A stretch of DNA of 39,925 nt from Methanosaeta sp. PtaU1.Bin060 (GCA_002067365.1 MVRK01000105.1:1-39925); one strand, 5' to 3'. Positions 1-8,472 are shown, counted from the first letter of the stretch. Program-made: numbers and translations. The notes: generated from the sequence alone by a model not told the origin.

Positions 1-18
1 GGCATATTTCAGATCTCT

Positions 19-942
19 CTAAATCCCCAACTGCGGTATGCACGCCAGATAGGCCTCCTTCAGCTCCTTGTGGTCTATGTGGTCGTAGATGTCTATGGCC
101 TCCTTCCTGACATCCCCCCGCAGCTCCTGGATGAATTCCCTTCGCATCCCGGCCCGTCTCAGGTGAGTAGTGAACCAATGACGGCAACAGTGTGCAGTAA
201 AGCGATCTTCCGTCCTCTCTGATTCTGGTTTGTGCAGGCCTACACGCACCGCGGCCTCAATCACCAATCGAGAAACGCCGCCGCGATCAAGCCTGTTCCC
301 CTTGGAATTGATGAATAACGCCTTGATGCCCTTCCGGTTCTGTTCCTCCCTTATACGAAGCCAGCGCCGCAGGATGAAGGCCGCCTCAGCATCAAAAAAC
401 ACGGTTCTATTGGTTCTTTTGGGAGTCGGCTTGAGCTTGATTTTCATCTCCACCAGGTCGAGGTCGTCTATGTCCAGGGTGATGAGTTCATTGCGGCGGA
501 TACCCGTCTTCGCTAGCAAAGCAAGGACTGCCTTGTTCCTGATATCCATCTCTGAATTGATGAGCCTGGCCATGTCCTCAATAGAAATAAGCTGTCGCTC
601 TTGTGCCGATCCATTGTCTTTATAGCGTCTCAGGTAGCGCCGCCTGATCGGGAGGACTGGGTTTGAGGAAACAATCCCTTCAAATGCCAGGAAGTCATAG
701 AACGTGGACAAGACCGCAAAATAATTTTCAAGAGTCTTGCCAGTCACTCCTCTTTTCACTCTCAGAAATTCGATGAATCCCCGGAGATGATCCTTATCCA
801 CGCCCTGGAAATTCGCGTTCTTGCCTTCCAGGTAGGCCTTGAAGACTTTAGGGATATGGCCATAGTTCGGGATAGATCTAGGCGACATGCCCCTGATGGC
901 ACAGTCCTTAACAAAATCCGCAATTAGCCCATCCATTTCCAT
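19..942 (-). CDS. Tyrosine recombinase / phage-type integrase
   Basis: Site-specific DNA recombinase of the XerC/XerD-integrase superfamily, 307 aa. The N-terminal part (about residues 5-95) is the SAM-like core-binding domain. The C-terminal catalytic domain shows the expected residues: Arg149 in TGIRRNEL, the HxxR box His251/Arg254 in HCCRHWF, and the nucleophile Tyr286 in IDIYDHID, so the protein looks catalytically intact. Its start lies inside the 3' end of the next upstream minus-strand gene (19-base overlap), so the two are translated together. It sits beside a decayed transposase, which fits a mobile-element remnant. No flanking attachment repeat or tRNA was found, so whether it moves an element or is a resident recombinase cannot be told. 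The family call is secure; the role is inferred. Confidence 0.93.
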   Translation of the reverse strand: MEMDGLIADFVKDCAIRGMSPRSIPNYGHIPKVFKAYLEGKNANFQGVDKDHLRGFIEFLRVKRGVTGKTLENYFAVLSTFYDFLAFEGIVSSNPVLPIRRRYLRRYKDNGSAQERQLISIEDMARLINSEMDIRNKAVLALLAKTGIRRNELITLDIDDLDLVEMKIKLKPTPKRTNRTVFFDAEAAFILRRWLRIREEQNRKGIKALFINSKGNRLDRGGVSRLVIEAAVRVGLHKPESERTEDRFTAHCCRHWFTTHLRRAGMRREFIQELRGDVRKEAIDIYDHIDHKELKEAYLACIPQLGI

Positions 943-1463
943 GATCGGCCATCCGTGGTTATCAATTTGTAAGCTTCAAGCTCTTCCAGCTGGGTAGTCA
1001 CAGCTTTAACCAGGTTGCTCTCGCGGGGATCAATCCCTAGTTCTTCGAGCAGCCTATAGCTGTCCACATGGCCGCGCGCTTTGAGGATCTTGACCAGCTC
1101 CTCAGAATATGGTCTCATGCCCTTGAAATCGGTATCTATGAACGGTTGGGCCCGGTATCTCCTCAGTTCCATCTCGTATTGCGCCAGAACAATCTCCTTC
1201 TGCCTGAGATCGTCGCGAAGGGCCTTATTTTCGGACTTCAAGGTTTCCATATCCTTGATAAGTTTTCGCCGTGGTTGGAATCCGTCCTCTTCGGACAGGC
1301 GCTCCTCGATAATCGATATGCACCACGTGGATAATGGGGTCTTTGCTTTATCTGCCAGGGCCTGCCATCGCTCTTTCTGTGCTCGCGAATTGGCATAGAC
1401 CCAAATGTACCGCGATCTGTCTGGTTTTACCACATCCTCACCCGATGTGGAAATGGCTTTCAA
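924..1463 (-). CDS. Integrase-partner hypothetical protein (coiled coil + winged-helix-like C terminus)
   Basis: Not a family I can name. It is a 179-aa soluble protein. Residues about 20-55 form a charged helical segment. Residues about 55-105 are heptad-like (MetLxSENKALRDDLRQKE type), predicting a coiled coil. The C-terminal 60 residues (SYRLLEELGIDPRE to TTDGRSWKWMG) resemble a small winged helix-turn-helix. The overlap with the recombinase suggests a DNA-binding accessory or directionality factor; that is inference. Start choice is uncertain. The longest reading begins at TTG 1463, but a TATA-like CTTATATA lies only about 4 bases before it. A GTG at 1433 is preceded by a GGTGAG ribosome-binding sequence and lies where transcription from that TATA box would begin, so 1433 may be the real start. 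Confidence 0.75.
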   Translation of the reverse strand: MKAISTSGEDVVKPDRSRYIWVYANSRAQKERWQALADKAKTPLSTWCISIIEERLSEEDGFQPRRKLIKDMETLKSENKALRDDLRQKEIVLAQYEMELRRYRAQPFIDTDFKGMRPYSEELVKILKARGHVDSYRLLEELGIDPRESNLVKAVTTQLEELEAYKLITTDGRSWKWMG

Positions 1464-1475
1464 GGTATATAAGCA

Positions 1476-1829
1476 TTACCTGTAAAACCCTATTAGAATC
1501 CCATCCCCCGCACCTATGTATATCGATTTGTTCAATGTAGAGTCGCCAGCCGACGCCATCCTGGAAGCATCATCCAGGATCACGCAGACCTTGATATTGG
1601 TTTCGTTCTGTTCACGCCAGTCGATATGCTCAGCCGGGCTGTGCTTTCGCTCGTAGCGAACCCATTTCCTGCGTTTCTGCATCTTTACGTCTTCCGGCCA
1701 GTCCTTTGCTCCGTCAGATACATGTGATCTGCTCCTGGACACCTTGATGTCCCGCGCGATATCTTTTGTGGCCCTATGCTTGCGATTTTGACGAAGGATG
1801 TGGCGAACCTTCGTCCTGTTCAATTTCAT
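1476..1829 (-). pseudogene. Decayed IS481-type transposase remnant
   Basis: The 117-aa reading frame keeps two recognisable pieces of an archaeal IS481/rve-type transposase. One is the N-terminal helix-turn-helix (KLNRTKVRHILRQNRKHR, then KDIARDIKVS). The other is the lead-in to the DDE integrase core (KRRKWVRYERKHS, EHIDW, KVCVILDDASR). Intact members run to about 280-330 aa; here the linker between the pieces is deleted and everything after the first catalytic-Asp region is replaced by an unrelated tail ending IGAGDGILIGFYR. Two of the three catalytic acidic residues are therefore missing and the protein cannot transpose DNA. I saw no clear terminal inverted repeats. The family assignment is from memory of the conserved KWVRYERKHS...IDWHE region. 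Confidence 0.7.
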
Positions 1830-2020
1830 ATCCCTGGCTATGCGTCCGATTTTAGTTAAGAGGCGAAATAATTCATGGACTCTGCACGATTCTGCAGATC
1901 GGGAAATCCGCCGACTAATTGAAATACATTGAGAAGATAATATCCGTTATCCGGCTCATCAGGATGGCTGGCAAAGGCCCAAGATGATCCAATCGAAGGC
2001 ATCAAGTCGAGGCATAAATC

Positions 2021-2251
2021 ATGGCGAGACTACCAGAAGAGACCGCGCCGTCCAGGGCGGTGCAGCGTGAGTCCGACAACCCCATCGTCGAGGAGTTCAA
2101 GGAAGAGCTTCTGAGGAGGCCAAGCTACGGCACAGCTTCGACTTTGGAGAGCGAGGAGCGGCTATGCCGCTTGGAGGGACTGCTGGCCGAGCTGCTGAGA
2201 AGGGTCGATGCTCTGGAGAAAGCTGTCGAGGCTGTAACCGCAAGAAAATAG
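2021..2251 (+). CDS. Small acidic/charged hypothetical protein
   Basis: A 76-aa frame not recognised as a known family. The N terminus is polar and probably disordered. From about residue 43 the sequence is a regular leucine-rich helix (ESEERLCRLEGLLAELLRRV, continuing to DALEKAVEAV), so a short coiled coil and self-association are likely. It starts at ATG with a weak GAGGC sequence just upstream. GC-rich third positions match neighbouring genes, which favours a real gene over chance. It ends 22 bases before the convergent YHS gene. Function unknown. Confidence 0.55.
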   Translation: MARLPEETAPSRAVQRESDNPIVEEFKEELLRRPSYGTASTLESEERLCRLEGLLAELLRRVDALEKAVEAVTARK

Positions 2252-2273
2252 GAATAAGAATAGGGGATTAATC

Positions 2274-2459
2274 CTAGCGGCAGCCGCATCCGCAGCCTGT
2301 CTTATGCTGAGATTCGGGGCGCAGATACTTCGCGGGGTTCTCGTCGAAGGCCTTCTTGCACCCCGGCGCGCAGAAGTAATAGGTCGTCCCCTTGTAATCG
2401 CTCTTCAGCTTCGCAGTCTTCTCGTCAACTGTCATCTTGCAAACTGGGTCTACAGCCAT
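2274..2459 (-). CDS. YHS-domain metal-binding protein
   Basis: Small YHS-domain protein (about 61 aa from the chosen start). The YHS signature is plain: DPVCKMTVDE, then the aromatic YYFCAPGCKKAFDENPAKY. In this family the paired cysteines bind metal, and such domains occur in heavy-metal ATPases and in free-standing metal carriers. The C terminus carries GCGCGCR, an extra cysteine cluster that could hold copper or zinc. A longer reading from TTG 2492 is possible, but ATG 2459 begins directly at the conserved MAVDPVCKM. A TATA-like GGTATATACTTC lies at about 2515-2526 on this strand. It stands alone, with no metal ATPase nearby, so the metal and partner are unknown. Confidence 0.85.
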   Translation of the reverse strand: MAVDPVCKMTVDEKTAKLKSDYKGTTYYFCAPGCKKAFDENPAKYLRPESQHKTGCGCGCR

Positions 2460-2568
2460 AGTCTTCCCGGGCTCCCTCACTATTCTCGTCAAGAGTATCC
2501 TGGGGCACTGCCGAAGTATATACCTTTTGACTCCGATCTCATTTCATCCTTTTGTTCCTGCATTCCAG

Positions 2569-3015
2569 TCACAGCCTCTTCTCCAATGATAGCAGCTGAA
2601 GCCCTGTCCTTTCATCCAGCTCTCTATGGGCAGATAGACCCGAGAACTCGAATAGGACGGCCTCGACGACCAGATAGATAGTTGCCCTCTCCCGGATGCA
2701 GCCCGTCAGGGCTTCGCGCCCCCTGCCGATAGCCGAGTGAATGTGCAGCTTAGGCCCTTCCGATGAGGGGTAGATGGTGGCCATGCCGAAGACCTCCCAG
2801 GCGCTCTCGAAGCCCTCAAAATGCGTCACTGGCGGGACCACAGGTGCCTCAGGTCCCGTGACCATCCGACCGTCCCGCAAGGCTCCGATGAATAGAGCAT
2901 AGCAGGAGGCGATCTCCTTCTCCCCCACGAACTTCTGAAGCGCTGATATCAGGTCTTCGCCGTGGTCGATCCTCAGCACGAAGACCCTCCCTAAACATCC
3001 TTCCGAGTATTGCAC
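2569..3015 (-). CDS. PPC (DUF296) domain protein
   Basis: Single-domain PPC/DUF296 protein of about 148 aa. The family is found alone in prokaryotes and fused to AT-hooks in plants, and forms trimers. Visible family features are the opening GRVFVLRIDHGEDLISAL, the ALRDGRM strand, and the metal-site-like PKLHIHSAIGRG near the middle. The molecular role of bacterial and archaeal members is not established. Start: the frame is open to GTG 3024, but GTG 3015 has GAGGTG six bases before it, an ideal archaeal ribosome-binding site, so 3015 is preferred. It is divergent from the synthase gene to its right. Confidence 0.85.
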   Translation of the reverse strand: MQYSEGCLGRVFVLRIDHGEDLISALQKFVGEKEIASCYALFIGALRDGRMVTGPEAPVVPPVTHFEGFESAWEVFGMATIYPSSEGPKLHIHSAIGRGREALTGCIRERATIYLVVEAVLFEFSGLSAHRELDERTGLQLLSLEKRL

Positions 3016-3193
3016 TGCCAACACCTCGCAATTGTCATGACTGGACAGATCCCGTCACGTCTCCGGTCTGTCAGAGGATATTAATGAGATGGCTATTTAA
3101 TGTGGTCCACCGGGATGAACTGCTCTTGGATAACATCAAGAGATCGGGAGCTGATATCTCTGGATGTGCCCTGGCCCTTCTTGCAGGCGGCAA

Positions 3194-3205
3194 AAGATTT
3201 ATAGG
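3194..3205 (+). promoter_or_regulatory. TATA box for the alpha-IPM/citramalate synthase gene
   Basis: AAGATTTATAGG reads as an archaeal BRE/TATA element. Its centre lies about 26 bases before ATG 3228, which would make the transcript leaderless and mark 3228 as the true start of the following gene. Confidence 0.6.
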
Positions 3206-3227
3206 GCTGGTGGCCGTCTCTCGAATC

Positions 3228-4788
3228 ATGTCGCAAGAAACCTCTGTGGGGAATCGTCTTCTACGACGTAAGATCGCTTGTTGGTGAAAAAGTCAAGATT
3301 TTTGATACCACCCTTCGTGATGGTGAGCAGACTCCCGGTGTCTCCCTCACTCCTGATGAAAAGCTCCTGATCGCAAGACAGCTTGATCGTCTCGGCGTGA
3401 GTGTGATCGAGGCGGGCTTTCCCGTCTCCTCGAAGGGCGAGTTCGAGAGCGTCCGGCAGATCGCAAGAGCGGGCCTCTCGGCCCAGGTCTGCGGCCTCTC
3501 AAGGATCGTCAAGAAGGATGCACAGGCATGTATTGATGCAGAAGTGGGATTGGTGCACGTCTTCACTCCCACATCTGACATACAGATAGCCCACACCATC
3601 AAGAAGAGCCACGATGAGATAGTTGCTGAGGCTGTCGAGACAGTCGAGTTCGTAAAAGAGAGCGGCCGAACCTGCCTCTTCTCAGCCATGGACGCCACAA
3701 GGACGTCGCCAGAGTTCCTGAAGAGGATCTTCAAGGCCGTTGAGGCTGTAGGCTGCGATATCATCAACATCCCTGACACTGTGGGGGTTGCTGTCCCCTC
3801 GACCTTCTACGGCTTTGTGAAGGAGATCTGCGATCATGTCGATATGGTTGTCGATGTCCACTGCCACAACGACTTCGGGCTCGCCGTCGCCAACAGCCTG
3901 GCAGCCGTCGAGGCGGGCGCGAGGGAGGTCCAGGTCTGCGTGAACGGCCTTGGTGAGAGGGCGGGAAATGCCAACCTCGCAGAGACTGTGATGGGCCTTC
4001 ATGCGATCTACGGGGCCAAGACCAGCATAAAGACGCAGTATCTCGTAGAGACCTCTAAGCTCGTCGAGCGACTGACGGAGGTCAGGATACCTATAACTGC
4101 ACCCATCGTTGGGGAGAACGCCTTCTCCCACGAGAGCGGAATACACAGCCACGGGGTGATCGAGGACAGCAAGACCTTCGAGCCCGGAATCATGACTCCT
4201 GAGATGGTGGGCCACAAGAGGCGAATAGTTCTCGGCAAGCACACGGGCCGCCATGCAGTCAAGAAGGTCCTGGAGGAGGCTGGATATAAGCCTGCAGAGG
4301 ATCAATTGCAGGATATCCTCGATAGGATCAAGGATCTGGGCGACAAGGGGAAGCAGATCACTGACGCAGACCTTCAGGCCATCGCAGAGGCCGTGATGGG
4401 CGAGGTGGCCAAGGGCAGCCAGGCGATGGTGCTGAAGGAGGTCTCCGTCATGACGGGGAACATCATCACCCCCACGGCGACTGTGAAGGCGCTGGTGAGG
4501 GGCAAGGAGAAGGTGCTGGCCAACACAGGAGTCGGGCCCGTGGACGCCGCAGTCAATGCTGTCCAGGGACTTCTTGATAGCGATACATCGATCCACCTCT
4601 CCGATTTCAGGATCGAGGCGATATCAGGCGGCTCCGATGCCCTGGCAGAGGTGATCATCGGAGTCGAGGATGATCGGGGAAGGAAGGTCAGCGCCCGCTC
4701 AGCGCGTGAGGATATAGTCATGGCCTCGGTGGAGGCCCTGGTAAGCGCCATCAACAGGTTGATACTTCTGGAGGAATCTCGTCGTTGA
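3228..4788 (+). CDS. 2-isopropylmalate / (R)-citramalate synthase family enzyme, start region frameshifted
   Basis: LeuA-family acyltransferase that condenses acetyl-CoA with a 2-oxo acid, for leucine or isoleucine synthesis. The HMGL-like TIM barrel begins with [13 protein letters not shown] and carries the metal-binding HCHND and NGLGERAGN motifs. A linker with [15 protein letters not shown] and [10 protein letters not shown] leads to the C-terminal allosteric domain ([21 protein letters not shown]). The barrel-start motif is in the main frame at about 3300, but that frame has no ATG, GTG or TTG between its upstream stop (3202-3204) and GTG 3397, which would remove the catalytic start of the barrel. 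Removing one G from GGGG (3248-3251) joins ATG 3228 to the frame, giving about 519 aa, a normal family length. LeuA and CimA cannot be separated by eye. The next gene overlaps its stop codon. Confidence 0.9.
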
Positions 4789-5555
4789 GCGAGCATATAG
4801 CGGGGGCGATCGATTCCCATTGCCACCTCGATTTCAAGCAGTTCAACAAAGATCGAGATGCAGTGATGCAGAGGGCGAGGGAATCCGGCGTGGTCCTGAT
4901 GATCAACTCCGGCGTGGACTTCGCCACAAACCAGAGGTCCTTGGAGCTGGCAAAAGAGCATGATTTCATCTTCGCCACCCTGGGCCTCTCTCCAAACTTT
5001 CCCGACGGCTTTAGCGACGCCGACTTGAACAGGCTGCTGAAGCATATCGAAGAGAATGCAGGCGAATGCATCGGCATAGGCGAGGCGGGCCTCGACTACT
5101 ACCACTGCAAGGACGCGAGCGGCAGGGAGCGCCAGGCCCGGGTCTTCCTAAAAGTCATAGACCTGGCCTCCTCCCTTGGTCTTCCCCTGGTGATCCACTC
5201 GCGCGATGCCGAGGCCCAGGCCCTGGAGATGGTGAAGCACCTGGATAAGGTCGTCCTTCACTGCTACAGCGGCTCTCTTGGGACGATGAAGGAGGCTGTG
5301 GACAGGGGGTTTTATGTCTCTTTGGCCACAAATCTCTGCCATTCGGCGCGCCACCAGATCCTGGCCAGGAACGTCCCCCTGGATCACCTGCTGGTGGAGA
5401 CTGACAGCCCATTTCTCTCTCCCCGAAAGGGCAGAAACGAGCCGGCCTTCATCCTGGACTCTCTTAGGCTCATCGCCAGGATAAGGGGCATCGAGCCCCA
5501 AGAGGTGGCAAGGATAACATCAGAGAATGCAAAAAGGATTTATAACATTCGTTGA
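4785..5555 (+). CDS. TatD-family metal-dependent hydrolase
   Basis: TatD-like nuclease/hydrolase of the amidohydrolase superfamily, 256 aa, the usual length. The metal ligands are visible: His12 and His14 in DSHCHLDF, Glu in [10 protein letters not shown], His in VIHSRDAEA, His in VLHCYSG, and Asp in [10 protein letters not shown]. Family members have 3'-5' DNase activity on single-stranded DNA, and archaeal roles are poorly defined. The TTG start shares bases with the TGA stop of the synthase upstream, so translation is probably coupled. The two functions are not obviously related; co-transcription is the simplest explanation. Family confidence is high, substrate unknown. Confidence 0.93.
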   Translation: MSEHIAGAIDSHCHLDFKQFNKDRDAVMQRARESGVVLMINSGVDFATNQRSLELAKEHDFIFATLGLSPNFPDGFSDADLNRLLKHIEENAGECIGIGEAGLDYYHCKDASGRERQARVFLKVIDLASSLGLPLVIHSRDAEAQALEMVKHLDKVVLHCYSGSLGTMKEAVDRGFYVSLATNLCHSARHQILARNVPLDHLLVETDSPFLSPRKGRNEPAFILDSLRLIARIRGIEPQEVARITSENAKRIYNIR

Positions 5556-5633
5556 ATGTCTTAAAATGGAAATCGTGCAAAGAAAATCATGTGAATAAGA
5601 CGAAGAAGGCCAGCGATCGCGAAAAGGATCAAA

Positions 5634-6128
5634 ATGGATAGGATGCCAATACATTTCGAGCATATCATGAAATATTTGGGCTCCAAGAAGGAAAAAGGGC
5701 GCAAAAAGATTGGCCTTCTTGTGGACGGCCCGAACATGCTTCGCAAGGAGTTCCAGATGGACCTGGAGGAGATAAGGGACATCCTGAAGGACTATGGCGA
5801 CATAAAGATGGGCAAGGTATTTCTGAATCAATATGCATCGGAGAAGCTCGTCGAGGCCGTCGAGAATCAGGGGTTTGAGCCCGTGATCTGCACGAGCGAC
5901 GTGGACGTGCGCATGGCAGTGGAGGGGGTCGACATGATCTACAATCCAGTGATAGATACGCTTGCCCTCGTGACGAGGGATGCGGACCTGAAGCCTGTGC
6001 TCATGAAGGCCATGGAGCATGGGAAAGAGACGATAATCTTCGGGGCAGAGCCTGGGTTCTCAGTGGCCCTCAGGAACTCGGCGGACTATGTCATTGTGCT
6101 GCGCGACGGGCAGTATGTGACGGAATAG
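5634..6128 (+). CDS. NYN-domain protein (TIGR00288-like, predicted RNase)
   Basis: A 164-aa NYN/PIN-like domain protein of the archaeal TIGR00288 type. The acidic positions of this fold are present: IGLLVDGPNMLRKEF near residue 26-40 (first Asp), VCTSDVDVRMAVEG-like segment ICTSDVDVRMAVEGVDM in the middle, and LALVTRDADLKPVL for the later Asp pair. NYN domains usually cut RNA, with metal held by these acids; that activity is inferred from the fold. The ATG start follows AAAAGGATCAAA. A TATA-like GATTTATAAC (about 5536-5545) inside the end of the TatD gene may give it its own promoter. Confidence 0.88.
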   Translation: MDRMPIHFEHIMKYLGSKKEKGRKKIGLLVDGPNMLRKEFQMDLEEIRDILKDYGDIKMGKVFLNQYASEKLVEAVENQGFEPVICTSDVDVRMAVEGVDMIYNPVIDTLALVTRDADLKPVLMKAMEHGKETIIFGAEPGFSVALRNSADYVIVLRDGQYVTE

Positions 6129-6231
6129 CGATCGAAGTCGTGATGATCGACCTCATGCTGCCATATAAAATTGCCTTTTAGCCGAATAAATTGCATGATA
6201 AGCGCAAAACAATGATGGAGCAGGTGTCAAT

Positions 6232-6975
6232 TTGCATCCTTTAGCTGGCCTCCGGGGGAGGAGTGGTTTTGAGGTCTGCGGCAAAGAGATCCGCGGCCTG
6301 GCGGAGCCTCTCCTTGCACAGATTGGGCGCAGGGAAGACTACCGTCGGCGGGACGAATGGGGCCACCCGCAGGTCTACGAGAGCGGCTGGCGGGAGAGGA
6401 TCTCTTCCGCACTGCCAGTACCCCTTTCAGCCGCCATCATAGCGCTCTGCGTTGCAGTCTACTTCCTGAGCCTGATTGCTCCCGGCCTGGTCTATAACTA
6501 CCTGGCTCTGAATCCTGATCATCTAGTTGCGATGCCCTGGACCCTCATCACCCACATGTTCGTGCATGCCAATTTTGATCATCTTTTCTGGAATATGCTC
6601 TTTCTCTTCTTCTTCGGACCTGAGCTTGAGCGCAGGGTTGGTGATACGAGGTTCCTGGAGATCTACATGCTCTCGGGAATCGTGGCAGCCGCTGCACAGC
6701 TTCTGATCTTCCCCGGTGTCCTGGTGGGAGCAAGCGGCGCTCTTTACGGAGTGCTGGGCTGCCTGGCCATGATAGCCCCCGAGATTCGTGTGTTCATCTT
6801 CTTCGTCTTGCCTCTGAGCATCCGGGCTTCTGTCGTAGTCTTTGCCCTGATAGACTTCCTGATGATCGGCTCAGCGGACAACATCGCTCACATGGCCCAC
6901 ATAGTGGGGCTCCTGGTAGGGCTTGTCATTGGATATGCCATGCAGAAGAGGCCGAGATACTATTACGAACTTTAG
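6232..6975 (+). CDS. Rhomboid-family intramembrane serine protease
   Basis: Membrane protease that cuts transmembrane substrates within the bilayer, about 247 aa. After a 60-residue polar N terminus come six hydrophobic segments. The rhomboid hallmarks are all present: the conserved Asn121 in HLFWNM, the catalytic Ser168 in VGASGALYG, and the catalytic His223 in MAHIVGLLVG, so it should be active. The WTLITHMFVHANFDH stretch matches the family's first conserved loop and helix 2. The start is TTG 6232, the first start codon after an in-frame stop; GGTG lies about 6 bases upstream, and a TATA-like CATATAAAA lies at about 6162-6170. Substrates unknown. Confidence 0.92.
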   Translation: MHPLAGLRGRSGFEVCGKEIRGLAEPLLAQIGRREDYRRRDEWGHPQVYESGWRERISSALPVPLSAAIIALCVAVYFLSLIAPGLVYNYLALNPDHLVAMPWTLITHMFVHANFDHLFWNMLFLFFFGPELERRVGDTRFLEIYMLSGIVAAAAQLLIFPGVLVGASGALYGVLGCLAMIAPEIRVFIFFVLPLSIRASVVVFALIDFLMIGSADNIAHMAHIVGLLVGLVIGYAMQKRPRYYYEL

Positions 6976-7014
6976 ATCTCCCGGATAAACTTATTTTGCA
7001 GGAGCCATAATACA

Positions 7015-7536
7015 ATGACGATGGAGACACTTCTCGATATCCTCAGAAAGAGGCGAAGCATTAGGAGATACAAGGAGAGTGCAATTGAGGAGGAGGTCGT
7101 AGACATTCTGAAGGAGGCAGCCCTGAGATCGCCCTCGTCACGCGGCATAAATCCCTGGCGCTTCTTCTTCATCACCGACAAGTCTCTGCTGGAAGAGCTC
7201 TCCATGGCAAAAGAGCAGGGCTCGAGCTTCTTGAGAGGTGCCGGCCTTGGTGTGGTGGTCTGTGCCGATGAGAAAGAATCTGATGTCTGGATCGAGGACT
7301 GCTCCATAGCATCCATAATAATTCAGCTTGCGGGCATAAGCTTGGGGCTTGGCTCCTGCTGGATTCAGATCCGAAATAGGATGCATCGGGATTCTCTGTC
7401 TTCCGAAGACTTTGTCAGATCGGTGCTCCATCTGCATGAGAAGATGAGGGTGGAATCTATCATATCCTTTGGCTATCCTGATGAGGATGCGTCACCCATT
7501 CCGGCGGACCAGCTTGAGTACGGCAAGATCCTGTAG
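7015..7536 (+). CDS. Nitroreductase-family flavoprotein
   Basis: FMN-dependent nitroreductase-like oxidoreductase, 173 aa, the length of the short single-domain forms. FMN-binding family features are RRSIRRYKE at the N terminus, SPSSRGINPWRFFFI for the phosphate/isoalloxazine region, and the C-terminal GYPDEDA. Physiological substrates for archaeal members are rarely known. The ATG lies about 25 bases after an AAACTTATTTTG element (around 6985-6996), so the transcript is probably leaderless and monocistronic. There is no linked electron-transfer partner gene. Confidence 0.9.
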   Translation: MTMETLLDILRKRRSIRRYKESAIEEEVVDILKEAALRSPSSRGINPWRFFFITDKSLLEELSMAKEQGSSFLRGAGLGVVVCADEKESDVWIEDCSIASIIIQLAGISLGLGSCWIQIRNRMHRDSLSSEDFVRSVLHLHEKMRVESIISFGYPDEDASPIPADQLEYGKIL

Positions 7537-7606
7537 GGCTTTAATGGCGGTGCCATGCGATGGCTGCATTGAGTCGGAGATAATCAAGGCCTGCAGCCAT
7601 CCACCA

Positions 7607-8176
7607 TCATGATGCTGCCTGGTTTTGTTGGCTGCTGCAAGTTGCTTGAGTGCTATTCTCCACTGGCAGATAAATCCCCGACCCCAGCCACCATGTCTCG
7701 TCCACAGACATCACATAGCTGACCTTGGGCTGTGTCTGGTTGGTGACAGGGTTTCTGTAGAGATAATGGCAGTACCCGCTGCCGTTCCTGGCGATGGCCT
7801 GCAGGTCTCTGTTGATGTATCTTCCCTCTGCGTCCTGCATGTTCGTGCGGTCTGTTCCAACTGCTGAAGAAAGATAGGGAAGGACCAGGGTGGTGCCGTT
7901 GAAGTCGTGGGCGAAGATATAAGTCTCAGCCTGCACCCAAGGGCCCTGGAGGTCCATGAAGTCCCTCATGGCCTGCGTCTTTCCCACCTCACGGGCGTGC
8001 GCCACAGCCGCTTCGACGAAGGCCGCAAGCTCAGTCTCGCCGGATGTGGGCCGAAAAGAGGCATTGTCGGTGATACGGGAATCTCTCTGATCCATCTCAG
8101 CCTCATTGCGGATGGCGAGGAGAGGTATGGCGCTGCATAGGAGCAGCACGAGTATGAGGACATTCCCAGTCTTCAC
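7607..8176 (-). CDS. Secreted single Cache-domain protein
   Basis: A 189-aa exported protein. It has a basic N terminus and a hydrophobic signal segment (VLILVLLLCSAIPLLA). After a polar linker comes a Cache_2-like ligand-binding domain: AFVEAAVAHAREVGKTQA, TYIFAHDFNGTTLVLP, then SYVMSVDETWWLGSGIYLP. Cache domains normally form the extracellular sensor of kinases and chemoreceptors; here no transmembrane exit or signalling domain follows, so it is a free or lipid-free ligand-binding protein. The GTG start at 8176 lies right where transcription from the TATA box at 8198-8207 would begin. Ligand unknown. Confidence 0.85.
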   Translation of the reverse strand: MKTGNVLILVLLLCSAIPLLAIRNEAEMDQRDSRITDNASFRPTSGETELAAFVEAAVAHAREVGKTQAMRDFMDLQGPWVQAETYIFAHDFNGTTLVLPYLSSAVGTDRTNMQDAEGRYINRDLQAIARNGSGYCHYLYRNPVTNQTQPKVSYVMSVDETWWLGSGIYLPVENSTQATCSSQQNQAAS

Positions 8177-8472
8177 AAAAATTTGAGGTATCTACTACTA
8201 TATAACACCACGCTTGAAGGAAATTCATCAAGCTAGAGATCGGCGAAAGCCTCTTGCTGATATCATTCATCGAACTTCGACTATCGCTATCATCGAATCT
8301 GCTTCATCTAGCCCCTGTGGCGATCTTCACAAAAATGTATCTCTTGTGCCGGACGAGAAAGCTGCTGCCTTCAGGCCCCTCGTTCCGCCAGTGGTCTTAT
8401 TAGTTAGTTAGATATGTCTGAGCGATGATAGAGCTACCGCAGCGCCCAGGCAGGAGGGACTGAAGGAATGAT
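8177..8472. other. Divergent intergenic region with a duplicated 13-mer and small hairpin
   Basis: This gap between divergent genes holds the Cache-gene TATA box. It also has a 6-base-pair hairpin (GCTTGA/TCAAGC, 8212-8233). A second copy of the 13-mer TCTTCACAAAAAT lies at 8324-8336; the first copy, 8170-8182, overlaps the Cache gene start. I see no credible gene in it. Confidence 0.5.
8198..8207 (-). promoter_or_regulatory. TATA box for the Cache-domain gene
   Basis: On the minus strand this reads GTTATATAGT. Its centre is about 26 bases before GTG 8176, predicting a leaderless transcript. Confidence 0.6.

Noticed and set aside
3682-4596. A 304-codon minus-strand frame.
   Set aside because: It is antisense to the LeuA-family synthase and has low-complexity His/Leu composition.
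8214-8411. A 65-codon frame in the Cache/pfkC gap.
   Set aside because: It has no family match or start signal; composition looks like non-coding sequence.
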